A stretch of DNA of 64,000 bases, from assembly GCF_021155765.1 (NCBI RefSeq), contig NC_060110.1, positions 24,698,001 through 24,762,000 of the forward strand, in the 5' to 3' direction. Of this stretch, positions 15,054 through 26,419 are shown in pieces. Below the pieces are notes generated by a model. It saw nothing but the letters and a program-made list of their open reading frames with translations. It was not told the DNA's origin and did no database searches. The DNA comes from Diprion similis. Lineage: Eukaryota; Arthropoda; Insecta; Hymenoptera; Diprionidae. The position numbers were made by a program, and so were the translations under genes. Position 1 is the stretch's first letter, and each line of letters begins with the position of its first letter.

Positions 15054-15130
15054 CCATTATCCCCTGCAGATCCTGAGTCTTTAGGTGTCGCTGCCTCAAT
15101 TCTTTCATTCCCTGGTGCTTCCGTTGTCAT
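15054..15130 (-). CDS. Probable alternative first coding exon of the CD36-family gene
   Basis: On the minus strand an ATG at 15130 opens a 25-codon frame beginning MTTEAPGNERIEA and rich in acidic, alanine and glycine residues. It ends in phase 2 at a strong donor (GG|GTAAGG). The next credible same-strand acceptor is exon 2 of the CD36 gene (11741), which also needs phase 2. The join reads ...DNG-KPAKMRPSK and gives a 527-residue isoform that differs only in its cytoplasmic N-terminus. This exon lacks the PLL dileucine of the proximal first exon. A TATATA sequence at about 15248-15256 lies roughly 120 bases upstream and could mark a promoter. The exon is inferred; transcript data would decide. 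Confidence 0.55.
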
Positions 15131-18100
15131 AATCGATGGTTCTTTCGCAATTTCTGAACTGCAGCAAATAGAAACTTCACCATATTATACTGTATCGCCA
15201 ATGACCAATGACGTCTCGTTTCATTCGCAATTAATTATTTATCCATGGTATATATAAACGACTGGCTACTGCAGTCTTAGGTACGAAAACTTCGTGAAGT
15301 GTTATGAAAACCGAGCACTGGTATGTCACATACACACGTGGAGCAAGTCGTTTGCATTCATTATTTCGCTCATTGGCAGACTAAACGCAGCTATTCCGTC
15401 GAAACTCCGTAGAATAGTCGACGATCGAAATTTATAGAAAACCGCACACAATTTGCTGAGCGTTGCAAAAAATTTGCGAAACCGGTATCGAAAACCAACT
15501 GACCCTGGTCTTACTTGGTGAAAGTTGATTTTCGATACTTTTCATAATTTAAGTAAACAGAATAAATACTTTTATACTGAGATATTAATATCCGGCAATC
15601 TAATACTCGTAGTACACATATATTTGAAAGAAAAAAGACTTCTCAAAAGACGGAACATCAATTTCAAGCGCGACACGAGAACTGAAGAATCGATTGACAA
15701 ACAGCATAAAGAATACGGAATGGAAATACGGTTACACGATTACACTGAACGGAAAAATAATCGAATGCAAGAGAATATCAATTCCAATAGTACGTAGCAG
15801 ACATTCAATCATTCCAAATCGTTATTTACTTGTAGCAGAAAAAATCAATTTGAAATAAGATTTATCACTATTGGAACAATTAAATGTTTTTTTTAATCAA
15901 TAAATTATCTCCTAAGGGCTATTGAAATAGATATTATCTTGCATCCAACTACTTTGATAAAAAAAAAAATTTTGTTTAGTGGCGTAGGCAATGAAAGTGA
16001 ATTCAGAATGATGATAATGAAAAATTTTACTACGAATTTCAATAGTTAGAAAATGTGACCGTAGCCCAGAACGAATTTTAAAAATAGTAAAAAGAATTAG
16101 TACATGGAACAGTAGCTTACGCTAACAAGTACAGACTATAAATTGAACAGGTACCAGAGGTACGTACAACGATGAAAATTTCGCACCGGCCTGTAAAAGC
16201 TGCGGATATGTACTGCGAAACTTTAATTTTGATTATAAACGGAAGAGTTCACGAACAGCAAATTAGTTCCTAATAATCGATAAAATATCGGATAAATTGA
16301 TAAGCCTCGCTTGTCTTATTTTTTGATTCATATGCAGGCTTAAATGTATCATTAAACTAAGATTACCGGTACTGGTAGTTTATCATTAAAATCCGAGGGC
16401 GATTAAACTATACGAAGCGCATTATTCTTTTGTATCCTCGACGCCTCTTGACCAAATCTTTTATTGCCATTTAAATGCATACTTAAAATAATTGTTATTT
16501 CTCGAACGAAAAATAAGCAAGAACACAATTAGTCATGTATCTATCATTAATTATTTCTACCTCTACAATTTTAATAGATTTACTTTTTCCGTACTGTAAT
16601 CCCAATTTAATACGACTAAACTCGTACTTCCAACTAATAGCTCGTATCGTCTGTTGTAGTTATGCAAAAACGCGGGTCATTGCAATAAATACGCTGTTCA
16701 AGCGTATAAGTTGTGCAAATTTGTAAGAATTTCCAACTGTATTCTTAATCAGTTCTTGACCGATTTAAATTAATGATTTTTCTATAGAACAATCGTAATT
16801 ATTGCAAGCTGTAATTTATCAAAAACCGTAAACATATGCATATCGAATCTTGCAATATTGGATCCAAATTTACGAAAACCTTGAATGCAAACGAACGAGA
16901 TCGAAACGGGTATACTACACGTGGTCGATCAAATAACAATTAATTACAATCTAGCTTCAATTTCAAAATAGGTCAAACATATTATCTACAATTACTAGAT
17001 TACATGTATAATGACATGAGTTCTTAATGTGAGATTCTTGCATATTATGATATAATAATGGAGCTTATTTCTACAAATGTCAAGCTTTTATCGAGATATA
17101 TTAAAATCGTACGACCCTGAGCGATATCGTCTTATACCATGAATATATTATCTTATTATGATATGCCTTACTTGATCGAGGATGCGAAAATATTGTTATT
17201 TGTGTTGATCGTCTGTAACTCGATTGACTCCTTGTCGGCCATCGCCATAACTTATAAGGATATTTTTATTGCTAATTAGCTTCCTTTTCGATGCTCGAAT
17301 AAAATCAGATTAGTAATTATGACTTGCATAATCCGTCAGGATTGTAAGTATCTATTTGCGATAAGAGTTTTTCAGTAACTGCCGCTTCACCGCCCGATAG
17401 TATGAACATGTGCAAATTTTTTGATATATTACATGTCTGTAATACGGCTTATTGTCGGTTTAACAGCATCGGTTGATGTCTGTTCTTTCCATGTGTTTGA
17501 GTTTCAATAACTGATGGGAAAACGGGTTTGGTCATAATCCCATCTAGATGATCAAATATTGAGAACTTATCGCGGAAAATCAACGAGACGTGTCTTTTGA
17601 CATATAAATTTGTCTCGCTTGGTTCAGTCTCACCACGACGTGCGTATTCAGAAAATCGGCTTTGCTTGCAATCAGTGAACACTTTTAACAAAGAAGACGT
17701 ACAAAGGGAGTTAATATCATCGCTTGAGTAACATAAAAGAATTGATACACGTCATATTTCTGCAAGGTGGGTATTGTCAAACGGTCAAGAGTTCCATTTC
17801 ATGATTGGTAAACACAGTACCTATCTATGATGTATATTACATAGGTATTCACTCTTCGAAGAAACGTGCACGCATCAACTGGCGCGATTTCGAAAGAAGC
17901 ATCCGCTTCTGGGTCTCCATATGTATTCTTCCCTTTCTTTCTCTTTGTGGTTCGAGGTAATACTACAGTAAAGTCGTCCGATAACACGGTCACTAATCGA
18001 CAACAACGACATGCAATGGTCAACTACAAACAACTGGGTGAACCGAGATACAAACCATCTCGATGTGTGTTACACAGCCTTTCATGATCTCATGACGCTC

Positions 18101-20694
18101 AAAGTCCGCAGACGGGCTGCGTTTACACGCTCGGCTCTCTCGTTTCATGTATATTCTCCTAGAATTACAAGTTTGACGCTAATCGTGGCTTGTTTGCGTA
18201 ATGATATTAATTATAAGTATATATCCTTGGTCAATTTGTGCGGAACTTGAAATGATACATACGTACGCATTATCAACATCAATTACTTATACGCCGACTC
18301 ATTGTCAGTCTGTAGTCGCCTCATTCCGTATCTGAGGCCCGCCCTCGTTTTCCGGGCTTTCCTTTCTTATCGATCCTTTTGTTCTTCTACACATCATCTT
18401 TCACTTTTTCTTTTCTTCTTCTCTCTCCTTACCTTCTTCGAAGTGAGTATTTTTTTCACTTGCTTGGGAAATTGATTAACATTATTTCTACATGTTTTCA
18501 GAGTAAGTCGTGTCGAAATTGCAATATTATATTTAGTGAATCACATCGTGGTCATCAAGACTGACTCGAGTATCACGCGATCGTGACTAATTGACTTCGA
18601 TACGCTGCAGCAAAGAAGAAACGGAACTACATCGTCCGTTGACCGAAATTGCTATACTTTGTTGAGCCAAGGGAATAATCATTGTAATCCTGATTGAATT
18701 TCAGTCCACACACATTGCATGTGAAAACCTTTATTAAATTAAGACTTATATAATCAATTATCGATCGATAATTGTAATCAGTTTTGCTATCAAATAGATA
18801 CTGGGATATCCCCACATCTTTCGATCCGTTTTAATTTTGAAAAATCTGGGCATCAGATACGGAAAAATATAACGAAATTTATTACTTACAATAGCAAAAA
18901 CTTGTAAAATTAAAACATTTCTCGCGCAATCCTCACCAAGGCCGATTATTGTAGTTATTTTAGTCCTTCCATATTCGACATCGAGCTCTTGCAATATAAT
19001 ATTATTATTTTAATTGAACACGTAGAAATTATTTCCACGCATAAATCACGTCATTTATACATATGCATAATTCATTCATATACTTGCGGTATGTTTTCAT
19101 CCATTTCCCGAACGATATTCCCCATAAGATACTAATATAATCATTTTTGTCACCGGAATATTTTTATTCCTATTCGCATTATTTTTTATTCATGAAAAAT
19201 TGATTTCGACCGTTTCTCAGCCACGTATATATAGCGAAGAGAAAGCTGTATCATTGCCACACATAAATACATATATGAATGGATACGTATTATTTTACAC
19301 ACGCGTGTGGTGGAAACAGTTACGGCCAACCGGAAAAGTGAAAAGATTCGTATCAAATGATTTTTAACACAAGAACTAGAAACAAACTTTCCATACACGA
19401 GATCAGTGATTTATCGTCAATGCCATGACTCTCGTAGCGGAATCATTGGCAAAAAGCGATTTTCTTATTTACTGCACCGTCTAACTGGATAAATACTGTA
19501 AGAAAGAAACACGTGAATTATAATATACGAAGCAGCGAAACAGCGCGTGACATCCTATATCAGGCGGTGGCGCTTTAACATAACAAGTTTTTTATACATA
19601 CAATTAAGCATATCGCAGAGATACGATTAAATGCTAATGTATAATGAACCTACCGAGGAATGGTATACTGTATATTCAACTAAAAGAACCGCCTTTTAGT
19701 ACTTATTGTTAGTATTATTCTAAAATGTAATCTAATGTCCGTCCACAATTATTTTGGATTATTATCGATCATTTATTACCTGCAGAGATAGTTCAACCGC
19801 GTAAGTTTTGAGGAAGGAACCGACAGCTTCGATTCACCAGATTACACTTGGACGAGGAAAATCACTATTAAACTTTACTGCTGTGCAATAATTATCCTGT
19901 CGACATATCGTTTTACGGTTTCGTACACTTAATTTATAAGCACATCCAAGGGAACTTGGTGAAACGCGGTACTAGCGATGTATCCGTACACTCGGAATTC
20001 CCATCGCGGAATGCTTTCGTTGCTTGTGAAAGGAATACGAATTAGTCATTAGGCTTGTGAGCGCGATAGAGCGAGAAGAGAGTGGGATGTGGAGGAGAGT
20101 GGCTAATATTTGCATAATATTACACGCCCAAAATCAAACTGTAACAACTCAAAAAATCTCGTTCCTTCAAAACCGACATAAAAACTCATGTAGTACTACC
20201 TATTTATAATATAATTTGAACACAAATTGGTAAGAAAACTTTTTGATTGGCGTATTGACTGCTTGATCTGAACACGTTCCCGCATTGATATAATTAAATA
20301 TATAAAAAACTAAGAACCTAACAAAAAAAAAGAACAATAATTTAATCAAAAGTAAAGCCCAAGAGACGAAAAATACAGAGAAAATGAACGCCCAATTACA
20401 ATTGTGTTAATATGGCGATTTAAAAAAACGTAAAGAACTTTTTTAAAGTAAATAAGCTCTTACAGTATATCGGAAGTCGTTTAGAGTTTGGTATCTTTCT
20501 TCTTTAGCATCCGTCGTCGATGTTCTTTATCAACTTATCGAGCCTAGCAAATAATTATTTTCGTGGCAAGTGCGCATCAAATAAGGATTTCTTGACGAGT
20601 GTAGAACGCTTCACGAGTCAAGAAGTTCCTATATGCACACGTGACACAAATCCCATTTTATATGCTATCTCCAATCGAAAACGAGAATATTGTA
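15131..20694. other. Gene-poor AT-rich stretch
   Basis: No feature with credible coding or RNA identity. Several open frames of 60-90 codons occur (for example near 15.5 kb, 17.5 kb and 17.9-18.2 kb), but none shows family similarity or paired splice sites I trust. A pyrimidine-rich run lies near 18.36-18.44 kb. Confidence 0.4.
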
Positions 20695-20756
20695 TAGTTT
20701 TTATGAACACTAGTGTGTAGATATTGACTTTTTAGCACTAGTGCTCATAAAAACTA
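20695..20756. repeat. Inverted repeat, 21-bp arms, 20-bp spacer
   Basis: The arm at 20695-20715 and the reverse complement of 20736-20756 match with one mismatch. Each arm contains CACTAGTG, itself a palindrome, next to a T-rich run. A similar CACTAGTTATAAAAACTA motif occurs near 31065, suggesting both belong to a dispersed repeat family. Confidence 0.7.
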
Positions 20757-21035
20757 CAAAGTAGTCGAGTTGTTGCGCAGAACGTACTTTTTACATTAGT
20801 TGTCGAATTTTTGATCAGGTAAAAATACGTTGACAACGACTGAAATTGGAATTATATTATTCCAACCGTTACTAAACGGAACGGAATAAAATTTGATGTA
20901 ACATAGGTAATTATGGATTTACAACTGCATTTCAACTGCAAGTTCGAAACTTGATCATAATTTAATTTTCAAATCCAGTTTCGATCCTCAATGCATGGTT
21001 ATAGTCTTTCACAAGAAAATGTCTTTCGTAACACC

Positions 21036-21199
21036 TACAAGTGATCGGTTATAGTAACTTCTATATGAAAGATTAGGGGTGAAAGATTGAGAATGATTAA
21101 TTTAATAAATACAATTACAAGTGATCGGTTCTAGTAACTTCTATGTGAAAGATTAGGGGTGAAAGATTGAGAATGATTAATTTAATAAATACAATTACA
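21036..21199. repeat. 80-bp tandem duplication (2.05 copies)
   Basis: The sequence starting at 21036 repeats exactly 80 bases later and matches to 21199 with only two substitutions. One is the base after GATCGGTT, the other lies in CTATATG versus CTATGTG. Such near-identity points to a recent slippage or duplication event. It lies in the region 3' of IFT57. Confidence 0.95.
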
Positions 21200-21691
21200 T
21201 CAAAGGAATGATAATAATTTATGCTGACTAGTTTATAAGTTGCAATCGATCTTATTTCTATTGTGAAATAATCTTCAATTAGACACGGTTTGTAATTTCC
21301 CTTTATAGTCATATCTTATCGATTATTATTTTGGGTGTGATCTCAGGTACTAATATAGTTGGTGAGCAAGGCACTGTGAGAGCAACAGGGAAACATCTTA
21401 CAGATTAATTAATAGTGACTCTGACCAATTTTTTTTCTGTTCCCTTTTACCCAGAGATTCAGCTGCGGAAGAATTTTTCCTCGCAAATTTTATGGTACAA
21501 AGTTAAACATTTCATAAGAAGAAATGAAGAATATGCAAATATGCTGTTTGTAGTACTTCCATTTCTAGTACCAAGTATAAAAAACCTACGTAATAATCCA
21601 AAGACAGTAATATGAACTGATCAGAATTGTGAAAGTGAAAGTGAAGTGAAAATATGCACGAACTTTAGATATACCTGACCTTAAATTTTTC

Positions 21692-23878
21692 TCAAATCAT
21701 CAGCGAACTGCTTGTGCTGTTCATATCCTCCTGAAGTTGAGTACGATCACGAACTCTGGTGCACATCAAGCTGTATTCGAGGACACCTATTCTGACATTC
21801 ATTTCCGAGATTTCGTTCTTCATTTTTGTAATCGTTTTTTTAATATTTATCAATGGAGCTACAGGGAAAAAGTTGAAACATATTCTTACCTCCACACTCA
21901 ACGATCGATAGTTATTAATATTTAGTATTAAACTCCAATTTTTACTCACTTCCATCGGTCATGCTTGATCCTCTCTCATCCATTTCTCGCTTAACTTGCT
22001 CTAATTCGTCAGTTAGCTTATTTAGAGTTCTCGTTCTCTCAGTCACTCCACCACTGACGTCTCTGTACTGCTCCTTCACTTTCGACATTTCCTCCTGATC
22101 ACAGATACAATTAAATGCCAAATGATAAAATTCAATAAATAGCTCTATAACCACCGTAACTTCTGTGAATTTTTTCAGTTATTTTAAATTTCAGTAAATC
22201 CATTTGCTTACTTGCAATGTTTGAAATTCGTTTAGTACAGGCTCCAATTGTCTGTTCACATACATTTCTCGTGTTTTTATCTTATCCAACGTATTTCCTA
22301 TGTCGGAATGCAACCTCTCTAGTTGGCTCTTTGTATTACCAAGATTTGCATGAATATTTGACCGATGCTGTTTCATCTGATCCAAGTGAGCTCTCCAGTC
22401 TCGGGAATCTGTGGAAGACAAACATTTTTTTATTATAGAAGTTTGATGTATTTGGGAAAAGAAATTGAAATAAAAAAAATTGAACAAATAGAAAAGGTTT
22501 CGAGAAAAGTGTCATCTATATACATGAAATCAATCAATAAATTATTAGAATACTAACCAGTTTTTACAGTTACCTTCAGCTGAGGTAAGACTCTCTCTAA
22601 TTCAAGTTTCCATTCTTCCATGTCTGTATTAGACTCAAGGATATTCTCTGGCTTCTGAATGTCGGGCTACAAAATATTTTGTATTGTTATGGACTTACAA
22701 TAATAAAAGAAAACCTAAATTTTTTTGAATCCAATTTTCCATGAACCTTTATTTTTTTTAAATATAGTATTTCCAGTGACATCATTCGAAAGGTAACAGA
22801 ATCAATCTAAGTTTTTTCTTTTGACCATCTAAATCAATGCTAATATGCAAATAAAAATTTTTTAAAGTCTGAAATAGTTTACTAATTACCATATTTTGTC
22901 CATAAAGTTTAGTTATGTCATCTACATGTAGCACATCATCCTCATCCTCCTCCTCATACTCGGCCAACATTTCTTCCTCAACTTTTTCCAATATCAACTC
23001 TGCATCGTCATCTTCTACCTCAGGCTCTGGTGTAGGATCTTCTGGGGGTATTTCAACTCTGCATCAATAAAGACACTTGACACATGCATTCAATTTTCAT
23101 CCGTAGTGTTTCAAGGAAAAACGCTTTAGGCTTTTGATTCGGCGTACAGTTGTGATAACATTACACAGAATAACAGGAGGCATATAATACTGCAGATACT
23201 CTTGAAAATTATGAAATGAAAGGCGGATTTTTGCAGGTTTGAGTTACAACTAGATCACCCAAATGCACAATGATTATGACCATTAATCAAACATTTACAA
23301 TTCCATTCAAAATAATAATGTAAGTATATTTTTAGCCTGTTCATATCATTCCTGCTTACTTTTTCCATTTGAAATTGAGAACTTTGATAGCCTGATCAGC
23401 GAGGCAGTCCAATACATAAATAGCATGCTCGCCAGCCCCCTGCTTTAATTTGTTTGGAGGAAATTCGACGGAAACTTCGATTGCTCTGAGGTGATCAAGA
23501 ATCATGGATATGGTTGAGTTCGGATCATCGTATTCCTGTGGCTGGTCGAAATTTGCTCCACTTTTTCTTATCAACCAGGCAGCAAGCGATGTAAACATGT
23601 AGAACTGCTCCCCCGAATTGGTCGCAACGACGAAGTAGTGCCTGATGGATTATTAATGTCACGTAGGGAAAAAATTGCATAGGCGAATGAGTAGGTTCCT
23701 AGTTAGTAAGAAGAGCATACCGGTTTATAGGTTTCATTTTCATATTTTGTACGAATTCAGTGTCATAGTTGAGAATTTTCAACTTATCCATCAAATCTTC
23801 CATGCGTACACTGGGCGCGTAAGCTGCGCTAGGCGCCGTCGCATCTTCAATTACGATCTTGGGGGTTTCCCGAAACAT
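21692..23878 (-). CDS. IFT57: Intraflagellar transport protein 57 (IFT57/HIPPI, CHE-13)
   Basis: Seven exons on the minus strand: 23721-23878, 23360-23641, 22890-23058, 22558-22666, 22212-22408, 21950-22094 and 21692-21858. They sum to 1227 nt, or 408 residues, the family's usual size. The N-terminal half is the calponin-homology-like domain (FYMFTSLAAWLIRKSG, LDCLADQAIKVLNFKW). An acidic linker follows (EEEDEDDV), then PQLKVTVKT and a long coiled coil containing DWRAHLDQMKQHRSNIHANL, GGVTERTRTLN, ERGSSMTDG and MNVRIGVLEYSL. These are diagnostic of IFT57. It is a peripheral subunit of the IFT-B train that carries cargo along cilia; in insects it should act in sensory neurons and possibly sperm. 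The start is the ATG at 23878; an in-frame GTG two codons earlier was not preferred. Confidence 0.95.
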
Positions 23879-25069
23879 TTTCACCTGTTATCGAAATATG
23901 AAGACGTTCCTATTCGTTTCTGCTTTGCTTTAGCCAAATCCGTGGCTTTACCTGTCTTTCAATATGACAGGTAAACAACCTCGTGGGGATTGGGATCGAA
24001 ACTTCGGTAGCTCTCTCTGTCATGAAGATCGTGAAGTACGTGCCGTAATCCACGTCGGTAAAGCTACAGATCGTAGGCATATTGAAAATGCAATTACATG
24101 TTAAATTGTTCCCGCCGATAAAGAAGGTGCTGTACCACTATTACAGCATGCGCCTAGGCCCACTTCTGTACCAAAGATCGGTAAAGAAGGATTTATTTTA
24201 ACGAGACAGCAATTTTTCGACTAATTTTTCTAGACTATGATTGTACCCCAATTCTTTTCCTGATTCTTCGTTCGAACACTTCGTCGTCCAAGACATTTAT
24301 TCGTTCTTTTCTTACATGTTACCCATAACCAAGTATAAATGTTGGATGAAAAAAGAACCAGAAAAAGGTTACTTTAAATGAACATCTTCTGTTGACTATA
24401 CTAGATTTATTCTCTCATGCTGGGCGCATGGACGGGTACTGCTCTTACAATAAATATAAAAGCTTGTTCTCCCGGACTCAAATTACATTAAGCGACAGTT
24501 GGCATAGCTACACTACAGTACATTGCTGTATACCTATAAATATTTGAGTGTCATCAAAGTGCCAATATAAAGCGGGGTTATAAGTTTTCAAGGAAGAAGT
24601 TTTTAGCTTAATTACAGGTAAAAAATTAAATGCAATTTATTTCCCAGATTTGGCATATACAGTCGTTACTAAACCTAGCAGATGCAGAGTAATCAGAAAG
24701 TTATATCACTACGTATCCATTTTTCGCCGCTGACCGTTTGTTATTTAAATACCGAAACATTTTCTGAGCAATTCACTTTACTTCAGGAAATTGGGCACTT
24801 GGAATCCTTTTAAATCTGTAGCGTTTTTCTATCGCAACACATGAGCAAATAAATGAGTCATGAGATCGCGGCGAACAAATCAATATGTAACTATCACGAA
24901 GTTTTAGCAATGACAACATGTGATGAAAAATAAAAAGTAGTTCTGTAATTCATACTACTCGGAAATTCAACTTACTGTATTGTATTCATATATATAGCCG
25001 CTACGCCATTGCATAAGCAACGAGAAATGGAAATGAAAAATCGTAAAAAATACAATAGTTGTCAATTAG
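23879..25069. other. Upstream region of IFT57; no gene seen
   Basis: This stretch holds the presumed 5' UTR and promoter of IFT57 and then AT-rich sequence. I recognise no exon, RNA gene or repeat in it. Confidence 0.4.
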
Positions 25070-26364
25070 TTATTTTATTTTTTATTTTTTATTTTTATTT
25101 TTTTTTTTATTTTTATTTATAATCAACGGGTAGACCCCTTTACAGATAGATTGAAAATACAATATTTGAGTACATGCGTTTATTTGATATTGAGGCTGAG
25201 CAGTACTAATGATACCTATTAACTAAACATTTTAATGCTACTTTGAACTGAGACAAGCAATTTATGCTCGAGATACCAGACGGTATAACAACCTTGTTCC
25301 ATTTTCGCCTTAACCGCGGAATCGTGGAGTAATAAATATAGTCCCGGGCAGAGTTACGTTCAATATACTCCCTAAAGATTCTCAGATCATAACGAGAATC
25401 CCGTCTTTCAAATAGATTGGATAAGGCATCATCTTTTACAAGGTTTGACTGAACTTTTTTTACGAAGTATAGGTCTGTTGTTATTTTTCAGGAATAGGAA
25501 AGCGGGTAATATTTTTATTAAATAACTCACTGTAGGTGGATTCAAAACGATAAGCAATTCTTTATTATTAGTATAAATGACAAACGTGTTCTCTCCGTGA
25601 TACATGCACCGGAAGTAAGTCTCTCTCTCTTTCTTTCTTTTTCTTAGCACTCATGCTCAGACACACCAGCGCTCCTCTCGCCTCATACACGCACTCACGT
25701 CTCTCATTTCAATGGCGCTCGCAGGCGCGCGAAATTCGAGTGTGACAAACTCTCATCCAACAAGGTCATGATGAACATGCAGCGATTTTAGAGACTCTAG
25801 ATTGAGAGAGGAGGCAAGAGCACTATAGTCGTGATCATCGTATTTGATTTTGATTCTCATTTTAAAAGCGATAAACCTAAAGAATCTATGCTGAACAAAT
25901 TCTAGTTCTTTAATCAAAAACAGCCTATATGGGGACCAGATAACCGACCCATATAACAGTGCTGGCCTTATTAAAGTTTTATAGAGATGAATAATGGACA
26001 CGACTGACTTGAACTCTTTTGTCGACCTTTTGATAAAGCCAAGGAGTTTAAAGGCCTTTGACGTGGCAGCCCTAAGGTGCACCTCAAATTCGAAATTGCT
26101 TTGATAAACAATTCCTAGGTCCTTAATGGTATCAACTTTTTCCAGGAGAGTGCCTTGTATGGTGTAGCCAAATGAGAGTTTGTTTGTCCTGCTCCGAACA
26201 AACGACATGGTCTTGCATTTACTACAGTTTAGCTTTAATTTGTTTAGATAAGACCATGTAGAGATTTTTTCTAGGTCTTTCTGTAAGCAGACTTGGTCGT
26301 ATAGATTTGCAACCCTGGTGAAGATTTTTATGTCGTCTGCAAAGATTAGAGCAGTACCAACTGA
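25070..26364 (-). mobile_element. 5'-truncated non-LTR retrotransposon with internal interruption
   Basis: Reading the minus strand, the element begins inside the reverse transcriptase at the FADD form of the catalytic YxDD box (about 26340-26360). It continues through the RT C-terminal part (KDLGIVYQSNFEF, SKAFKLLGFIKRSTKEF, LYGSVIWSP) to about 25753. A second in-frame block with the typical LINE C-terminus (SRYDLRIFREYIE, YYSTIPRLRRKWNKV) runs from about 25450 to a stop at 25206-25208. It is followed by a short 3' UTR with AATAAA and an A-rich tail of AAAATAAAAAT type at about 25070-25130. The roughly 300 bp between the blocks (25450-25752) is more than such elements usually have and includes GC-rich sequence with stop codons. 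It lies immediately 3' of an XKR gene. It is dead: truncated and frame-broken. Confidence 0.88.
25753..26364 (-). pseudogene. Reverse transcriptase fragment of the non-LTR element
   Basis: An open frame of about 200 codons carries the FADD active-site segment and the region following it. The N-terminal RT motifs, the endonuclease domain and ORF1 are all missing. The frame closes at 25753 just after a conserved HHDLV segment. Similarity is to the jockey/CR1/RTE assemblage in general; I cannot name the clade. Confidence 0.85.
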
Positions 26365-26419
26365 GAATTATATAATGAGATAAAAAGAAAGAACCAAAAC
26401 CTATAAAACTAAATATAAT

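Noticed and set aside
17799-18023. Lysine-rich then acidic frame on the minus strand near 17.9 kb
   Set aside because: Protein-like in part, but without splice sites or family match; the opposite strand has an open frame of equal length.
25070-25130. T-rich low-complexity tract as an independent microsatellite
   Set aside because: It is better explained as the A-rich tail of the minus-strand LINE that ends there.
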